Source: Burkholderia sp. SRS-46 (GTDB lineage Bacteria; Pseudomonadota; Gammaproteobacteria; Burkholderiales; Burkholderiaceae). Taken from it: DNA of 64,000 nucleotides. Made by a program: the position numbers and the translations under genes. The notes beneath the pieces are model-generated. The model made no database searches, was not told the origin of the DNA, and saw only the letters and a list, made by a program, of their open reading frames with translations. Where the stretch lies: positions 1 through 64,000 of the forward strand of contig NZ_PTXL01000011.1 in the NCBI RefSeq assembly GCF_004343775.1, written 5' to 3'. Below are positions 36,192-45,067 of this stretch, in pieces. Position 1 is the first letter of the stretch. Each line of letters opens with the position of its first letter.

Positions 36192-36962
36192 ATGACGACT
36201 GGCAAGGTCACCCTGCTCGGCGCCGGCCCCGGCGATCTCGACCTGCTCACGCTGAAGGCCGTGAAGGCACTCGCGGCCGCCGACGTGTTGCTGCTCGACG
36301 ATCTGGTCAATCCGGCGATCGTCGAACTCGCGCCGCAGGCGCGCGTCGTGCGCGTCGGCAAGCGCGGCGGCTGCCGCTCGACGCCGCAGGCGTTCATCGA
36401 GCGCCTGATGCGCCGCTACGCGCTGCGCGGCGCGCACGTCGTGCGCGTGAAGGGCGGCGAGGCGCTGCTGTTCGGCCGCGCCGGCGAGGAGCTGAAGACG
36501 CTGCGCGACGCGGCGATTCCGGTCGAGATCGTCAACGGCATCTCGTCCGGCTTCGCGGCGGCGGCGAGCCTCGGCGTGTCGCTCACGCATCGCGAGCATT
36601 GCCAGGGGGTCACGTTCGTCACCGCGCACCTGCAGGATCACGGCGAACCCGACTGGCCGCGCCTCGCGGCAACCGGCACGACGCTCGCGATCTACATGGG
36701 CATGAGCCGCATCGAGCGGATCGCGGCCGGCCTGCTCGCCGCGCTGCCCGCGTCGACGCCGGCCGCGGCGGTGCAATGGGCGGGCACGCCCGACGAGCGG
36801 CGCTGGTCGGGCACGCTCGGCGCGCTCGCGCACGGCGTCGCGCAGGCGGGGCTCGGCAGCCCGGCGGTGATCCTGGTCGGCGCGGCGATCGGCGCGGCGG
36901 CGGCAGGCGCAGGCACGCAAGCGGATGACGCCGCCGCGCCCGCGGTTCAGCGCGCGGCGTAG
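36192..36962 (+). CDS. cobA: Uroporphyrinogen-III C-methyltransferase (SUMT) for sirohaem
   Basis: 256 residues from the ATG at 36192 (MTTGKVTLLGAGPGDLDLLT), the normal size of a stand-alone SUMT. SAM-binding signatures are LLGAGPGDLDLLTLKA, RVKGGEALLFGRAGEE near 90-105 and AIYMGMSRIE near 172-181. It methylates uroporphyrinogen III twice to precorrin-2, the precursor of the sirohaem in NirB. It is divergent from the nitrate operon across a 667-bp regulatory region. The C-terminus is a short Ala-rich tail. Confidence 0.94.
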   Translation: MTTGKVTLLGAGPGDLDLLTLKAVKALAAADVLLLDDLVNPAIVELAPQARVVRVGKRGGCRSTPQAFIERLMRRYALRGAHVVRVKGGEALLFGRAGEELKTLRDAAIPVEIVNGISSGFAAAASLGVSLTHREHCQGVTFVTAHLQDHGEPDWPRLAATGTTLAIYMGMSRIERIAAGLLAALPASTPAAAVQWAGTPDERRWSGTLGALAHGVAQAGLGSPAVILVGAAIGAAAAGAGTQADDAAAPAVQRAA

Positions 36963-37106
36963 GATGCGGCACGCAACGCGGCGCCGGCCGCCCATCTATA
37001 GTGAAAGCAACGGCCGCCCGCGCGGCGACCGGCGCCCGCCGTCGTGCGATGCACGCGGCGGCGCCGGGCCGGCGGGCGCCACCGCCCTGTTCGATCCGAT
37101 CGCATC

Positions 37107-37703
37107 ATGAGCGCGTCCGCTTCCCCCCTCCGGCTGCGCGTGCTGCTCGTCACCGATACGCAGAAACCGATCGGCGACCTGCGCGACGCGCTTGCGCGCC
37201 TCGGCTACGAGATGCTGAACGAAGTGGCGACGCCGGCGCGGCTGCCGGCGGCCGTCGAGGCGCAACGGCCCGACGTCGTGATCATCGACACCGAATCGCC
37301 GTCGCGCGACACGCTCGAACAGCTCGCCGTGATGAACGCAACCGCGCCGCGCCCGGTGCTGATGTTCAGCCACGACGCGAACCAGACGCTGATCCGCGCG
37401 GCGGTCGGCGCGGGCGTCAGCGCGTATCTCGTCGAAGGGCTGTCGGCCGAGCGGCTCGCGCCGATCCTCGAGGTCGCGCTGGCCCGCTTCTCGCACGACG
37501 ACGCGCTGCGCCGGCGGCTCGCCGACGTCGAGCGCGAGCTCGAGGATCGCAAGCTGATCGATCGCGCGAAACGCCTGCTGATGGACCGCCGCGCGCTGTC
37601 CGAACACGATGCCTACGCGCTGCTGCGCAAGCGCGCGATGGACCAGGGCATCCGCATCGTCGACGCCGCGCGCCAGGTGCTCGCGGGCGCCCCGCAACCA
37701 TGA
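37107..37703 (+). CDS. nasT: ANTAR-domain response regulator, nitrate antiterminator
   Basis: 198 residues starting MSASASPLRLRVLLVTDTQK. A pseudo-receiver domain occupies about 10-125 (VVIIDTESPSRDTLE), then a coiled linker ADVERELEDRKLID and the three-helix ANTAR domain at about 135-195 (RAKRLLMDRRALSEHDAYAL, then LRKRAMDQGIRIVDAARQVL). ANTAR proteins bind paired hexaloop hairpins in nascent RNA and prevent termination. The predicted target is the narK leader. The stop codon overlaps the nasS start (ATGA), so sensor and antiterminator are co-translated. Confidence 0.94.
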   Translation: MSASASPLRLRVLLVTDTQKPIGDLRDALARLGYEMLNEVATPARLPAAVEAQRPDVVIIDTESPSRDTLEQLAVMNATAPRPVLMFSHDANQTLIRAAVGAGVSAYLVEGLSAERLAPILEVALARFSHDDALRRRLADVERELEDRKLIDRAKRLLMDRRALSEHDAYALLRKRAMDQGIRIVDAARQVLAGAPQP

Positions 37704-38761
37704 ACTCCCCTGCCATGACGACTTCGACCGCCGCCGCGCCGGAACGCGCGCACCTCCGTCTCGGCTTCGTCGCGCTGAGCGACGCCGCCCCGCTGATCGT
37801 CGCGCAGCGCCTCGGCCTCGGCGCCCGCCACGGGCTCACGCTCGAGCTGAGCCGCCAGCCGTCGTGGGCCGCGGTGCGCGACAAGCTGCTGTCCGGCGAG
37901 CTCGACGCCGCGCATGCGCTGTACGGCCTCGTGTGCGGGATGCAGCTCGGCATCGGCAGCCCGCAGGCCGACATGGCCGTGCTGATGGTGCTGAACCGCA
38001 ACGGCCAGGCGATCACGTTCTCCGGGCCGCTCGCCGATGCGTTCCGCGCGCACGGCAACCTGCCGGATGCGCTCGCGACGCTCGGCCGCCGGCCGGTGCT
38101 CGCGCAGACCTTCCCGACCGGCACGCACGCGATGTGGCTCTATCACTGGCTCGCGTCGCACGGCGTCGACCCGCTGCGCGACATCCGCAGCGTCGTGATT
38201 CCGCCGCCCGAAATGGTCGCCGCGCTCGCCGCCGGCGAGCTCGACGGCTTCTGCGCGGGCGAGCCGTGGCATGCGGTGGCCGAGGCCTGCCGGGCGGGCC
38301 GCACCGTCGCCGCGACGAGCGAGGTCTGGCCCGATCATCCGGAAAAGGCGCTCGCGTGCCGGCGCGATTTCGCCGCGCTGTACCCGAATGCCGCGCGCGC
38401 GCTGATCCGCACGCTGGTCGATGCGTGCGCGTGGCTCGACGATCCCGCGCACCGCCGCGACGCCGCCGGCTGGCTCGCGTCGCCGGACGCCATCGGCGTG
38501 CCGGCCGCGCTGATCGCGCCGCGCCTGCTCGGCGACTACGGCGCCGGGCCGTTCGCCGCGCCGCCGCTGCCGATCGCGTTTCATGCGCGCGGCACCGTGA
38601 ACCGGCCGTGCGCGGACGACGGCCGGTGGTTCGTGTCGCAATACCGGCGCTGGGGCATGCTCGACGGCGCGCCCGACGCCGACGCAAACGTCGCAACAAT
38701 CGCGCACACCGCGATGTATGATGCTGCCGTCGCCGAAATGGGCGCGACGTACGCCGGTTGA
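37700..38761 (+). CDS. nasS: Nitrate-binding sensor of the NasS/NrtA family
   Basis: 353 residues from the ATG overlapping the nasT stop. It is a periplasmic-binding-protein fold without a signal peptide (MNSPAMTTSTAAAPERAHLR), as expected for the cytoplasmic sensor NasS. Family sequence includes LRLGFVALSDAAPLIVAQRL, LSGELDAAHALYGLVCGMQL and LDGFCAGEPWHAVAEACRA. In NasS-NasT systems the apo-sensor holds NasT inactive and nitrate or nitrite releases it. Genetic linkage to nasT and the adjacent leader hairpins support this role here. Confidence 0.93.
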   Translation: MNSPAMTTSTAAAPERAHLRLGFVALSDAAPLIVAQRLGLGARHGLTLELSRQPSWAAVRDKLLSGELDAAHALYGLVCGMQLGIGSPQADMAVLMVLNRNGQAITFSGPLADAFRAHGNLPDALATLGRRPVLAQTFPTGTHAMWLYHWLASHGVDPLRDIRSVVIPPPEMVAALAAGELDGFCAGEPWHAVAEACRAGRTVAATSEVWPDHPEKALACRRDFAALYPNAARALIRTLVDACAWLDDPAHRRDAAGWLASPDAIGVPAALIAPRLLGDYGAGPFAAPPLPIAFHARGTVNRPCADDGRWFVSQYRRWGMLDGAPDADANVATIAHTAMYDAAVAEMGATYAG

Positions 38762-38892
38762 TCCGCGCGTTCGGGAACCGATTTCCGGATCGCGTTCCGA
38801 ACGGGTGGCCCGCCAGATTTTTGGGTCGGCGCAGACGCCCCCGGTCCCCGCGCTTCGATGAAGCGACGACGCCCGCAACCTGCCCGATTCCG

Positions 38893-39495
38893 ATGCCGAA
38901 CCCAACGCACGCGCCGCTCGACGCGCTGCTTGCCGAAATCCGCGCGTGCCGCGCCTGCGAAGCCGTGCTGCCGCTCGGCCCGCGCCCCGTGCTGCGCGCG
39001 CACCGCGACGCGCGCATCCTGATCGTCGGCCAGGCGCCCGGCGCACGCGTGCATGCGAGCGGCATCCCGTGGGACGACGCGAGCGGCAAGCGGCTGCGCG
39101 ACTGGCTCGCCGTCGATGCCGACACGTTCTACGACGCCACCCGCTTCGCGATCGTGCCGATGGGCTTCTGCTATCCGGGCCGCGGCGCGAGCGGCGACAA
39201 CCCGCCGCGCCCCGAATGCGCGCGGCTGTGGCTCGACCGGCTGCTCGCCGGGCTGCCGGCGATCCGGCTGACGCTGCTGATCGGCCAGTACGCGCAGCGG
39301 CATTTCCTGCGCGACACGCGCAAGGCATCGCTGACCGACACCGTCGCGGCATGGCGCGACTACGGCCCGGCGGTGCTGCCGCTGCCGCATCCGTCGCCGC
39401 GCAACCAGGCGTGGTTCAAGCACCATCCGTGGTTCGACGCCGACGTCGTGCCCGAACTGCGCCGCCGGGTCGCCGCCGCCCTCGCGGCGCATTGA
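38893..39495 (+). CDS. Uracil-DNA glycosylase superfamily protein
   Basis: 200 residues from the ATG at 38893 (MPNPTHAPLDALLAEIRACR); the open frame upstream of it is Arg/Pro-rich and not protein-like. Motifs are ACEAVLPLGPRPVL, ILIVGQAPGARVHASGIPW at about 42-60 (motif A with Gly-Gln-Ala-Pro) and LPLPHPSPRNQAWF at about 167-180 (motif B, with His-Pro-Ser-Pro). The Cys pair CRACE near 19-23 resembles half of a family-4 iron-sulfur site, but the full set of four is not obvious. It may act on damaged bases or be a non-canonical relative. It lies 24 bp before the YkgJ gene. Confidence 0.88.
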   Translation: MPNPTHAPLDALLAEIRACRACEAVLPLGPRPVLRAHRDARILIVGQAPGARVHASGIPWDDASGKRLRDWLAVDADTFYDATRFAIVPMGFCYPGRGASGDNPPRPECARLWLDRLLAGLPAIRLTLLIGQYAQRHFLRDTRKASLTDTVAAWRDYGPAVLPLPHPSPRNQAWFKHHPWFDADVVPELRRRVAAALAAH

Positions 39496-39519
39496 CCCGC
39501 TTCCAACCAGGAACCATCA

Positions 39520-40299
39520 GTGAAAGACATCGATTTCGCGTGCACGACCTGCGGCAAGTGCTGCCACGACCTGCGCCTCCCGCTGACGATCGACGAAGCG
39601 CGCGGGTGGCTGCAACGCGGCGGCCACGTCGAGCTGCTGTGCGACGCGATCCCGTGGCCCGTCGAACCCGAGCCGGACAACGCGCTCGCCGCCTACAAGC
39701 GGGCCCGCTCGACGCCGGCGCTCAGCGGCACGCTGCCGGTGCGCGTGACCACGGTGATCACCGCGTCCTACACGGGGCCGTGCCCGAACCTGCAGGCCGA
39801 CATGCGCTGCGGGATCTACCTCGAACGGCCGCTCGTGTGCCGGATCTATCCGGCGGAAATCAACCCGTTCGTCGAGCTGTCGCCGCAAGGCAAGAGCTGC
39901 CCGCCCGACGCATGGCACGCGACGCCGCTGCTGCGCGCGGGCAGCATCGTCGACGACCAGGTGCGGCGCGACATCGCGAGCTCGCGCGCGGCGAACGAGG
40001 CCGAAGCGCCGCTGCGCGCGCAGCTGTGCGCGGCGCTGGGCATCGCGACGGCGGCGGTCGCGAACGAAGGCTTCGTGATTCACGCGCCGCCGCCGGAGGC
40101 GCTGCTCGCCGCGCTGGCCGGCGTGCGCGCCGCGTCGGCCGCGCATCACGCGGCCACGCCGTGGACGCTGCTGTCCAACCGCGCGGCGACGATCGACGCG
40201 CTCGCGTCGGTGGGCGCCGCGACGCGGCCGACGGCCAGCACGCCCGATGCACGGCCGCTCGGCTACCTCGGCTTCTATCCGGACGCGCCGGCCGCGTAA
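39520..40299 (+). CDS. YkgJ-family cysteine-cluster protein
   Basis: 259 residues from a GTG with an AGGA SD 8 bp upstream. The N-terminus DFACTTCGKCCHDLRLPLT carries the C-x2-C-x2-CC cluster typical of the family (also called flagellin N-methylase-like), which binds zinc or an iron-sulfur cluster. Further Cys residues are in TGPCPNLQADMRCGIYLERP and LVCRIYPAE at about 86-112. The function is not established. Its spacing after the glycosylase-like gene suggests an operon of two. Confidence 0.85.
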   Translation: MKDIDFACTTCGKCCHDLRLPLTIDEARGWLQRGGHVELLCDAIPWPVEPEPDNALAAYKRARSTPALSGTLPVRVTTVITASYTGPCPNLQADMRCGIYLERPLVCRIYPAEINPFVELSPQGKSCPPDAWHATPLLRAGSIVDDQVRRDIASSRAANEAEAPLRAQLCAALGIATAAVANEGFVIHAPPPEALLAALAGVRAASAAHHAATPWTLLSNRAATIDALASVGAATRPTASTPDARPLGYLGFYPDAPAA

Positions 40300-40327
40300 C
40301 GAACGGCGGCGGCGCGCCGGCGTGCGA

Positions 40328-41416
40328 TCAACCGCCCGCCGCCGCCCGCGCAAGCCGGTCGACGAACCAGTCGCACGCGAACGCGGTCCGCGCGGCCGAA
40401 TGGTTGTAGATCGTATGCTCGCCGTCCGGCCATACCTCGAGCGTCGCGTCGCCGGACGTCGCCGCATCGAGAAACGGCTGCTGGTCGTCGAGCCGGATCA
40501 GCGGATCGGCGCCGCCGTGCAGCACCAGCAGCGGACACGCGATGCGATCGCGTTCCGGTGCGAAGCGCATCCGCGCGAAGTTCGCCGAGATCGCGTCCGG
40601 GTCCGCATTGCCGAGCATCGCGGCGGCCTGCTCGACGAACGTGCGGAACGGCAGCAGCGTCGGCGCGGCGAGCGCGCCGTTCACGCAGCATGCGGCGATC
40701 CGGCGGTCCGCCGCCGCGGCGGACGCGGCCCACAGCCCGCCGATGCTGTTCCCCCAGATGCCGGCCGGGCCGAGCGACGCGTCGCCCACCACATGGTCGA
40801 CGAAACGCCGGTACGCGGCCGTGACGTCGACATCGACGTAGATCCGCTGCTCGAGCCGCGTCTCGCCCTGCCCGGGCCCTTCGGCGAGCAGCGTCGCGAG
40901 CCCGCGCGCCGCGAGCGCGCGCGCGATCGGCCAGTACGCGAAGCCCCAGCCGCTCTGCCCGCCGAACACGATCACCGTGCCGCGCAGCGGAATCGACGTC
41001 GGCCGGACGAGCCAGCCGACCAGATGCGCGGCGGCAAACGGCAGCTCGACCCGCTCTATCCGCAGCGTCGACCAGTCCGCCAGGCGCCGCGCGGCATCGG
41101 TGATGCGCGCATACAGTGCCCGCTTGCGCGGCACGTCGTCGTTGAACGCCATCTGCGCGAACAGCAGGTCGGCGATCGCCATCGCGTGCGCGTCCGCCGC
41201 CGTCGCCAGGTGCCCGGCATCGGCCGCCTGCGCGGCGCGCGCAAGCTGGGCATCGGCCAGCGCCTCGGCCGCGATGTCCCAGCGTTCGCCGGCGGCCGTA
41301 CGCGCATGCAGCGCCGTCGCATCCGCGTAGTCCATCCCGCAGTCGAGCAGCCGCGTGAGCGGCATCGCGCGCTGCAGCGCGAGCGTGTAGGGAGAAAGAG
41401 AAAGGGTATCGGTCAT
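40328..41416 (-). CDS. Alpha/beta hydrolase (FrsA/pseudooxynicotine-hydrolase-like)
   Basis: 362 residues starting MTDTLSLSPYTLALQRAMPL. A helical N-terminal lid (about 20-130) precedes the hydrolase core: TVIVFGGQSGWGFAYWP, nucleophile Ser in GIWGNSIGGLWA at about 218-229, Asp in VLHGGADPLIRLD and His in VWPDGEHTIYNHS. Relatives cleave C-C or ester bonds of aromatic-derived ketones. It is the last gene of the hydroxyquinol operon, 13 bp after the monooxygenase stub, so a role in the same aromatic pathway is likely. Confidence 0.87.
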   Translation of the reverse strand: MTDTLSLSPYTLALQRAMPLTRLLDCGMDYADATALHARTAAGERWDIAAEALADAQLARAAQAADAGHLATAADAHAMAIADLLFAQMAFNDDVPRKRALYARITDAARRLADWSTLRIERVELPFAAAHLVGWLVRPTSIPLRGTVIVFGGQSGWGFAYWPIARALAARGLATLLAEGPGQGETRLEQRIYVDVDVTAAYRRFVDHVVGDASLGPAGIWGNSIGGLWAASAAAADRRIAACCVNGALAAPTLLPFRTFVEQAAAMLGNADPDAISANFARMRFAPERDRIACPLLVLHGGADPLIRLDDQQPFLDAATSGDATLEVWPDGEHTIYNHSAARTAFACDWFVDRLARAAAGG

Positions 41417-41429
41417 CGTGTACGCCCTC

Positions 41430-41684
41430 TCACGACACGCGCGCGGCAACCGCATCCGCCGCATCCGGCAGCGCGGGCGCGTCGCGCCAGTGCAGTTGCT
41501 CGCGCGGCGCGTCGACCCGCGCGCCGAGATCCTTCGGGTCGGCCACCGATCCGACCACCACGACCCGGTAACCGGCGCGGCCGAGCATCGATGCCGCGAC
41601 GAGTCCGGTCGGCCCGTATCCGACGACGGCCACGTCGTAGTGCTCGGCGGCCCGCTCGCCGCTGGGGTTCAGGTTGGCTTCCAC
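41430..41684 (-). pseudogene. Internally deleted FAD-binding aromatic monooxygenase (84-residue stub)
   Basis: A GTG start with a GGAG SD opens a frame whose first 45 residues are a normal flavoprotein hydroxylase N-terminus, YDVAVVGYGPTGLVAASMLG, with the complete GxGxxG FAD motif. The frame then jumps to GSVADPKDLGARVDAP and a C-terminal-looking end, and stops after 84 codons, where relatives (MhpA/PheA type) have 500-600. The simplest reading is an in-frame deletion of the middle. It sits in the slot where hydroxyquinol-pathway operons encode the resorcinol or phenol hydroxylase. Confidence 0.8.
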
Positions 41685-41751
41685 CTGTTGTCTCCGGATC
41701 AATGTTGGTGGTTCGTGCCCTGCTCGAACGGCAGGTCGAGGTGTCGGTTCG

Positions 41752-42831
41752 TCAGCGCGACGACGCATCGGGCGGCGTGCCGTCGAACGCGCGCTGCAGC
41801 AACTCACGCAGCGCCTGCCGCTCGATCGGCCGCGGGTTCCAGTACGGATTCGCCACCGCGAGATCGGCGGCGCGGTCGAGGTCGGCCGCCTGCATGCCGA
41901 GTTCGCTCAGCGCGACCGGCGCGCCGTTGTCGCGCGCGAGGTCGTAGAGGCCGCGCGCCGCATCGTCCGCGCCGATCGCGCGCGCGATCCGGCGCATCGC
42001 GTCGGGCGCGTGGGCCGCGTTGTACGCGAGCGCGTGCGGCAGCACGACGGTGTGCGTCTGCGCATGCGGCAGGTTGAAGGTGCCGCCGAGCGTGTGGCAC
42101 AGCTTGTGGTGCAGCGCCATGCCGACGTTGCCGAGCACCATGCCGCACAGCCACGCGCCGTACAGCGCATCGCCGCGCGCGCCGAGATCCGCCGGGTCGC
42201 GCCGCACGCCGGGCAGGCCCTGCGCCAGCGCGCGAATGCCTTCCTCGGCGATCAGGCTCATCACCGGATTCGCGTTGTTCGCGTACAGCCCCTCGGCCGC
42301 ATGCGCGATCGCGTTGATGCCGCTCGTCACCGACAGCGCGACCGGCAGCGTCACGGTCAGCTCGGGGTCGTAGATCACCGTCTTCGGCAGCACGCGCGCA
42401 TCGGTGCCGGTGCGCTTCAGGCCGCCGTCGGTCACGCCGTAGATCGGCGTCATCTCGCTGCCCGCATAGGTGGTCGGAATCGCGAGGATCGGCAGGCTGC
42501 TTTCGAGCGCGATCGCCTTGCCGAGCCCGACCGTCGACCCGCCGCCGACGGCGATCGCGCAATCCGCGTCGCACGCCTTCGCGACATCGCGCGCGTCGCG
42601 GGCAACGTCGAGCGGCACGTGCATCGTCGCGCGATCGTAGACGCCCGCCGCGCGCGCGCCGAGCCGATCGGCCAGCGACTGCGCGAGCGCGCGCTGCTCG
42701 GGCGTGCACAGCACGAGCGCGCGCTGCGCGCCGAGTTCCCGCACCTCGCGCTCGAGGTGGCGCAGGCTGCCCGCGCCGAAGATCACGCGCGCCGCGCGTG
42801 CCTGATAAATGAAATCCGTGATTGCCTGCAT
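41752..42831 (-). CDS. Maleylacetate reductase
   Basis: 359 residues of the iron-containing alcohol dehydrogenase superfamily. Nucleotide-binding elements are AIAVGGGSTVGLGKAIALES at about 92-111 and ILAIPTTYAGSEMTPIYGVT. Metal/active-site residues lie in AIAHAAEGLYANNANPV and ALHHKLCHTLGGTFNLPHAQ. It reduces maleylacetate to 3-oxoadipate with NAD(P)H, the step after intradiol cleavage of hydroxyquinol. It is 10 bp downstream of the Dabb-domain gene and upstream of the monooxygenase stub. Confidence 0.93.
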   Translation of the reverse strand: MQAITDFIYQARAARVIFGAGSLRHLEREVRELGAQRALVLCTPEQRALAQSLADRLGARAAGVYDRATMHVPLDVARDARDVAKACDADCAIAVGGGSTVGLGKAIALESSLPILAIPTTYAGSEMTPIYGVTDGGLKRTGTDARVLPKTVIYDPELTVTLPVALSVTSGINAIAHAAEGLYANNANPVMSLIAEEGIRALAQGLPGVRRDPADLGARGDALYGAWLCGMVLGNVGMALHHKLCHTLGGTFNLPHAQTHTVVLPHALAYNAAHAPDAMRRIARAIGADDAARGLYDLARDNGAPVALSELGMQAADLDRAADLAVANPYWNPRPIERQALRELLQRAFDGTPPDASSR

Positions 42832-42841
42832 GATGTCTCCG

Positions 42842-43144
42842 TCATTCCGTCACGTAATCGACCTGGTGGCGCGCAATGCGCAGGCCGGCCAGTTCGTCGC
42901 GCACGCGGGCGTGCTCCGGGTGCGCCGCGTAGCCGTCGAGCGCTTCGCGCGACGCGAATTCCGCGACGAGCACGAGATCGCACGCGTAATCGGCCGCGCT
43001 GACATCCGCGCCCACTTCGACGTGCGTCATCCCAGGAATCCGCCCGCGCAACCCCTCGAACGCGGCCTTCACGCGCGCACGCGCCTGCGCCCGCTCGCCG
43101 TCGGTCTCGCCCGCCACGCGCCACATCACGATGTGGCGGATCAT
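42842..43144 (-). CDS. Stress-responsive A/B-barrel (Dabb) domain protein
   Basis: 100 residues, MIRHIVMWRVAGETDGERAQ, with the single ferredoxin-like Dabb fold (central FEGLRGRIPGMTHVEVGADV and ADYACDLVLVAEFASREALD; end in HQVDYVTE). Its ATG overlaps the dioxygenase stop (ATGA), so the two are co-translated. Such proteins often accompany aromatic-degradation operons; their exact role is unknown. Confidence 0.88.
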   Translation of the reverse strand: MIRHIVMWRVAGETDGERAQARARVKAAFEGLRGRIPGMTHVEVGADVSAADYACDLVLVAEFASREALDGYAAHPEHARVRDELAGLRIARHQVDYVTE

Positions 43145-44025
43145 GTCGCCCGCCCCGCGCGGTTCAGCACGAAATCGAAGTCGAGCGTGTAATACGGCAC
43201 GTCGACGCGCGTGCCGTCCGGCGCGATGCCCGGCGGATGCCGGACCCAGTCGGCCACCAGCGTCGAGCGCACGCCGAACACCGCGTCGGAGTCGAGATAG
43301 CGGTCGCCGTCGCGGAACACGTGCGTGATCAGCGTTTCGTAGCCGGGCGCCTGGATCATGAAATGCAGGTGCGCGGGCCGCCACGGATGGCGGCCGAGCG
43401 CGTCCAGCAGCGCGCCGACCGGGCCGTCGTGCGGAATCGGATACGGCTCGGCGAGGATCGAGCGGAACGCGAAGCGGCCGTCGGCATCGGTGCGCAACCG
43501 GCCGCGCGCGCGGTGCGCGATTGCACCGTCGTCGCAGGCCGGCAACTGCACGTCGTAGTGCCCGTCCTGGTCGGCCTGCCAGACGTCGAGCAGCGCGTGC
43601 GCGACCGGCGTGCCGTCGAGCGCGCGCACGTGCCCGTTGACGAAGCACGGCTCGCCGCACGCGCCGTTCGCGATGTCGTCGAACGACTGGTACTCGGGGC
43701 TGCCTTCGACGTAGAACGGGCCGAACACGGTCGCTTCCGTGCAGCCGGCCGGCTTCGTGTGATTCTGCGCGGTGACGAGCGTCGACAGGCCGAGCACGTC
43801 GGACAGCAGGATGAATTCCTGGCGCTGGTCGTCGGTGATATGGCCGACCGCCGTCAGGAACGCGATCGCGGCCTGCCATTCGGCCTCGGTCAGCTTCGTT
43901 TCGCGGGCAAACGAATGCACGTGCTGGACCAGGCTCGTCATGATCGTCCGCAGGCGCTCGTCGCGGCAGCCGGACAGCGAGGCGATCACCGCCTGCGTAA
44001 TCGTGTCTTCGTTGAGGTTGCGCAT
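43141..44025 (-). CDS. Hydroxyquinol/catechol 1,2-dioxygenase (intradiol)
   Basis: 294 residues from the ATG at 44025 (MRNLNEDTITQAVIASLSGC). The N-terminal helical dimer domain is followed by the catalytic domain: TEATVFGPFYVEGSPEYQSF, LLDVWQADQDGHYDVQ with the first Tyr ligand, YPIPHDGPVGALLDALGRHP with the second, and RPAHLHFMIQAPGYETLITH with two His ligands of non-haem Fe(III). It opens hydroxyquinol (1,2,4-benzenetriol) or a catechol to a muconate. The adjacent maleylacetate reductase favours hydroxyquinol. It is the first gene of the operon, divergent from the LysR gene. Confidence 0.93.
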   Translation of the reverse strand: MRNLNEDTITQAVIASLSGCRDERLRTIMTSLVQHVHSFARETKLTEAEWQAAIAFLTAVGHITDDQRQEFILLSDVLGLSTLVTAQNHTKPAGCTEATVFGPFYVEGSPEYQSFDDIANGACGEPCFVNGHVRALDGTPVAHALLDVWQADQDGHYDVQLPACDDGAIAHRARGRLRTDADGRFAFRSILAEPYPIPHDGPVGALLDALGRHPWRPAHLHFMIQAPGYETLITHVFRDGDRYLDSDAVFGVRSTLVADWVRHPPGIAPDGTRVDVPYYTLDFDFVLNRAGRAT

Positions 44026-44115
44026 CTGGGTTGTCTCCGGGTGTCGTTCGATCCAGTGTTGGCGTAACATTAATTCCTTCTCTTTCAGGAAAAAAGACAC
44101 GCCAGCGGAGTTTTG

Positions 44116-44134
44116 TTCTCCACCAGGCGGAGAA
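44116..44134. promoter_or_regulatory. Palindrome next to the LysR start (candidate operator)
   Basis: TTCTCCACCAGGCGGAGAA is a 19-bp dyad with 8 of 9 arm positions matching, ending 9 bp before the LysR ATG. A second dyad, TTCCT-N8-AGGAA, lies at 44074-44091 in the same 118-bp gap. Position fits LysR autoregulation and control of the divergent dioxygenase operon. Confidence 0.55.
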
Positions 44135-44143
44135 ATCGGATTC

Positions 44144-45067
44144 ATGGACAAGTTGACGCAGATCGAATTCTTCGTGCAGGTCGCCGAGCTGGGCAGCCTG
44201 TCGAAGGCCGCCGAACGGCTCGGCATGTCGAGCGCGGCGGCGAGCCGCTGCCTGAATGCGCTCGAGGAGCGGCTCGCCGCGCGGCTCGTCGAGCGGACCA
44301 CGCGCCGCCTGTGGCTGACGGACGCCGGGCGCGAATACCACCGGCGCTGCGTCGCGATCCTGACCGAGCTGTCCGAAGCGGACGCGGCGGTCAACGAGGC
44401 GAGCGTCAACCCCACCGGCACGTTGCGCGTCACGGCGTCGGTGTCGTTCGCGTCGATCTACATCGCGCCCGCGCTGCCCGAATTCCATCGGCGCTACCCG
44501 AACCTGAACGTGCAGATCATCGCGGCGAACCGCTACCCCGATTTCATCGAGGCGGGCATCGACGTCGCGATCCGCACGCGCGAGCACGAGGCCGATTCGG
44601 GCATCACCGTGCGCCGGCTGGCGGAGACCCGGCGCGTGCTGGCCGCGTCGCCCGGCTATCTCGCGAAACACGGCGCACCGGCCACGCCCGATGCGCTGTG
44701 CGACCACGAACTGCTCGTCTACAACCTCGCGAACGATCCATACGTGCTGCATTTCCGGCGCGGCGCGAAGAAGCAGTCGGTCGCGATCAAGAGCGTGCTC
44801 GACGCGAACGAGGGCCAGGTGATCCGCGCGGCGGCGCTCGCCGGGCTCGGCATCCTGATCCAGCCGCTCTACATCATTCACGGCGACATCGTCGCCGGCA
44901 AGCTCGTGCCGGTGCTCGCCGACTGGCAGTTGCCCACGCTCGCGGTCAACATCGCGTACCAGAGCCGCCGCCATCAGCCCGCGAAGATCCGCGTGTTCGC
45001 CGAATTCCTGATCGAGCGCTTCGAGCGCCTCGGGCTCGCGCGCAAGTGGATGGAAGTCGGGCGTTGA
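44144..45067 (+). CDS. LysR-family regulator of the hydroxyquinol operon
   Basis: 307 residues from the ATG at 44144 (MDKLTQIEFFVQVAELGSLS). The helix-turn-helix ends with RLVERTTRRLWLTDAGREYH, and the effector domain contains TGTLRVTASVSFASIYIAPA, AGIDVAIRTREHEADSGITV and GLGILIQPLYIIHGDIVAGK. It is divergent from the dioxygenase gene with 118 bp between, the classic arrangement for a LysR activator responding to a pathway intermediate. Confidence 0.9.
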   Translation: MDKLTQIEFFVQVAELGSLSKAAERLGMSSAAASRCLNALEERLAARLVERTTRRLWLTDAGREYHRRCVAILTELSEADAAVNEASVNPTGTLRVTASVSFASIYIAPALPEFHRRYPNLNVQIIAANRYPDFIEAGIDVAIRTREHEADSGITVRRLAETRRVLAASPGYLAKHGAPATPDALCDHELLVYNLANDPYVLHFRRGAKKQSVAIKSVLDANEGQVIRAAALAGLGILIQPLYIIHGDIVAGKLVPVLADWQLPTLAVNIAYQSRRHQPAKIRVFAEFLIERFERLGLARKWMEVGR

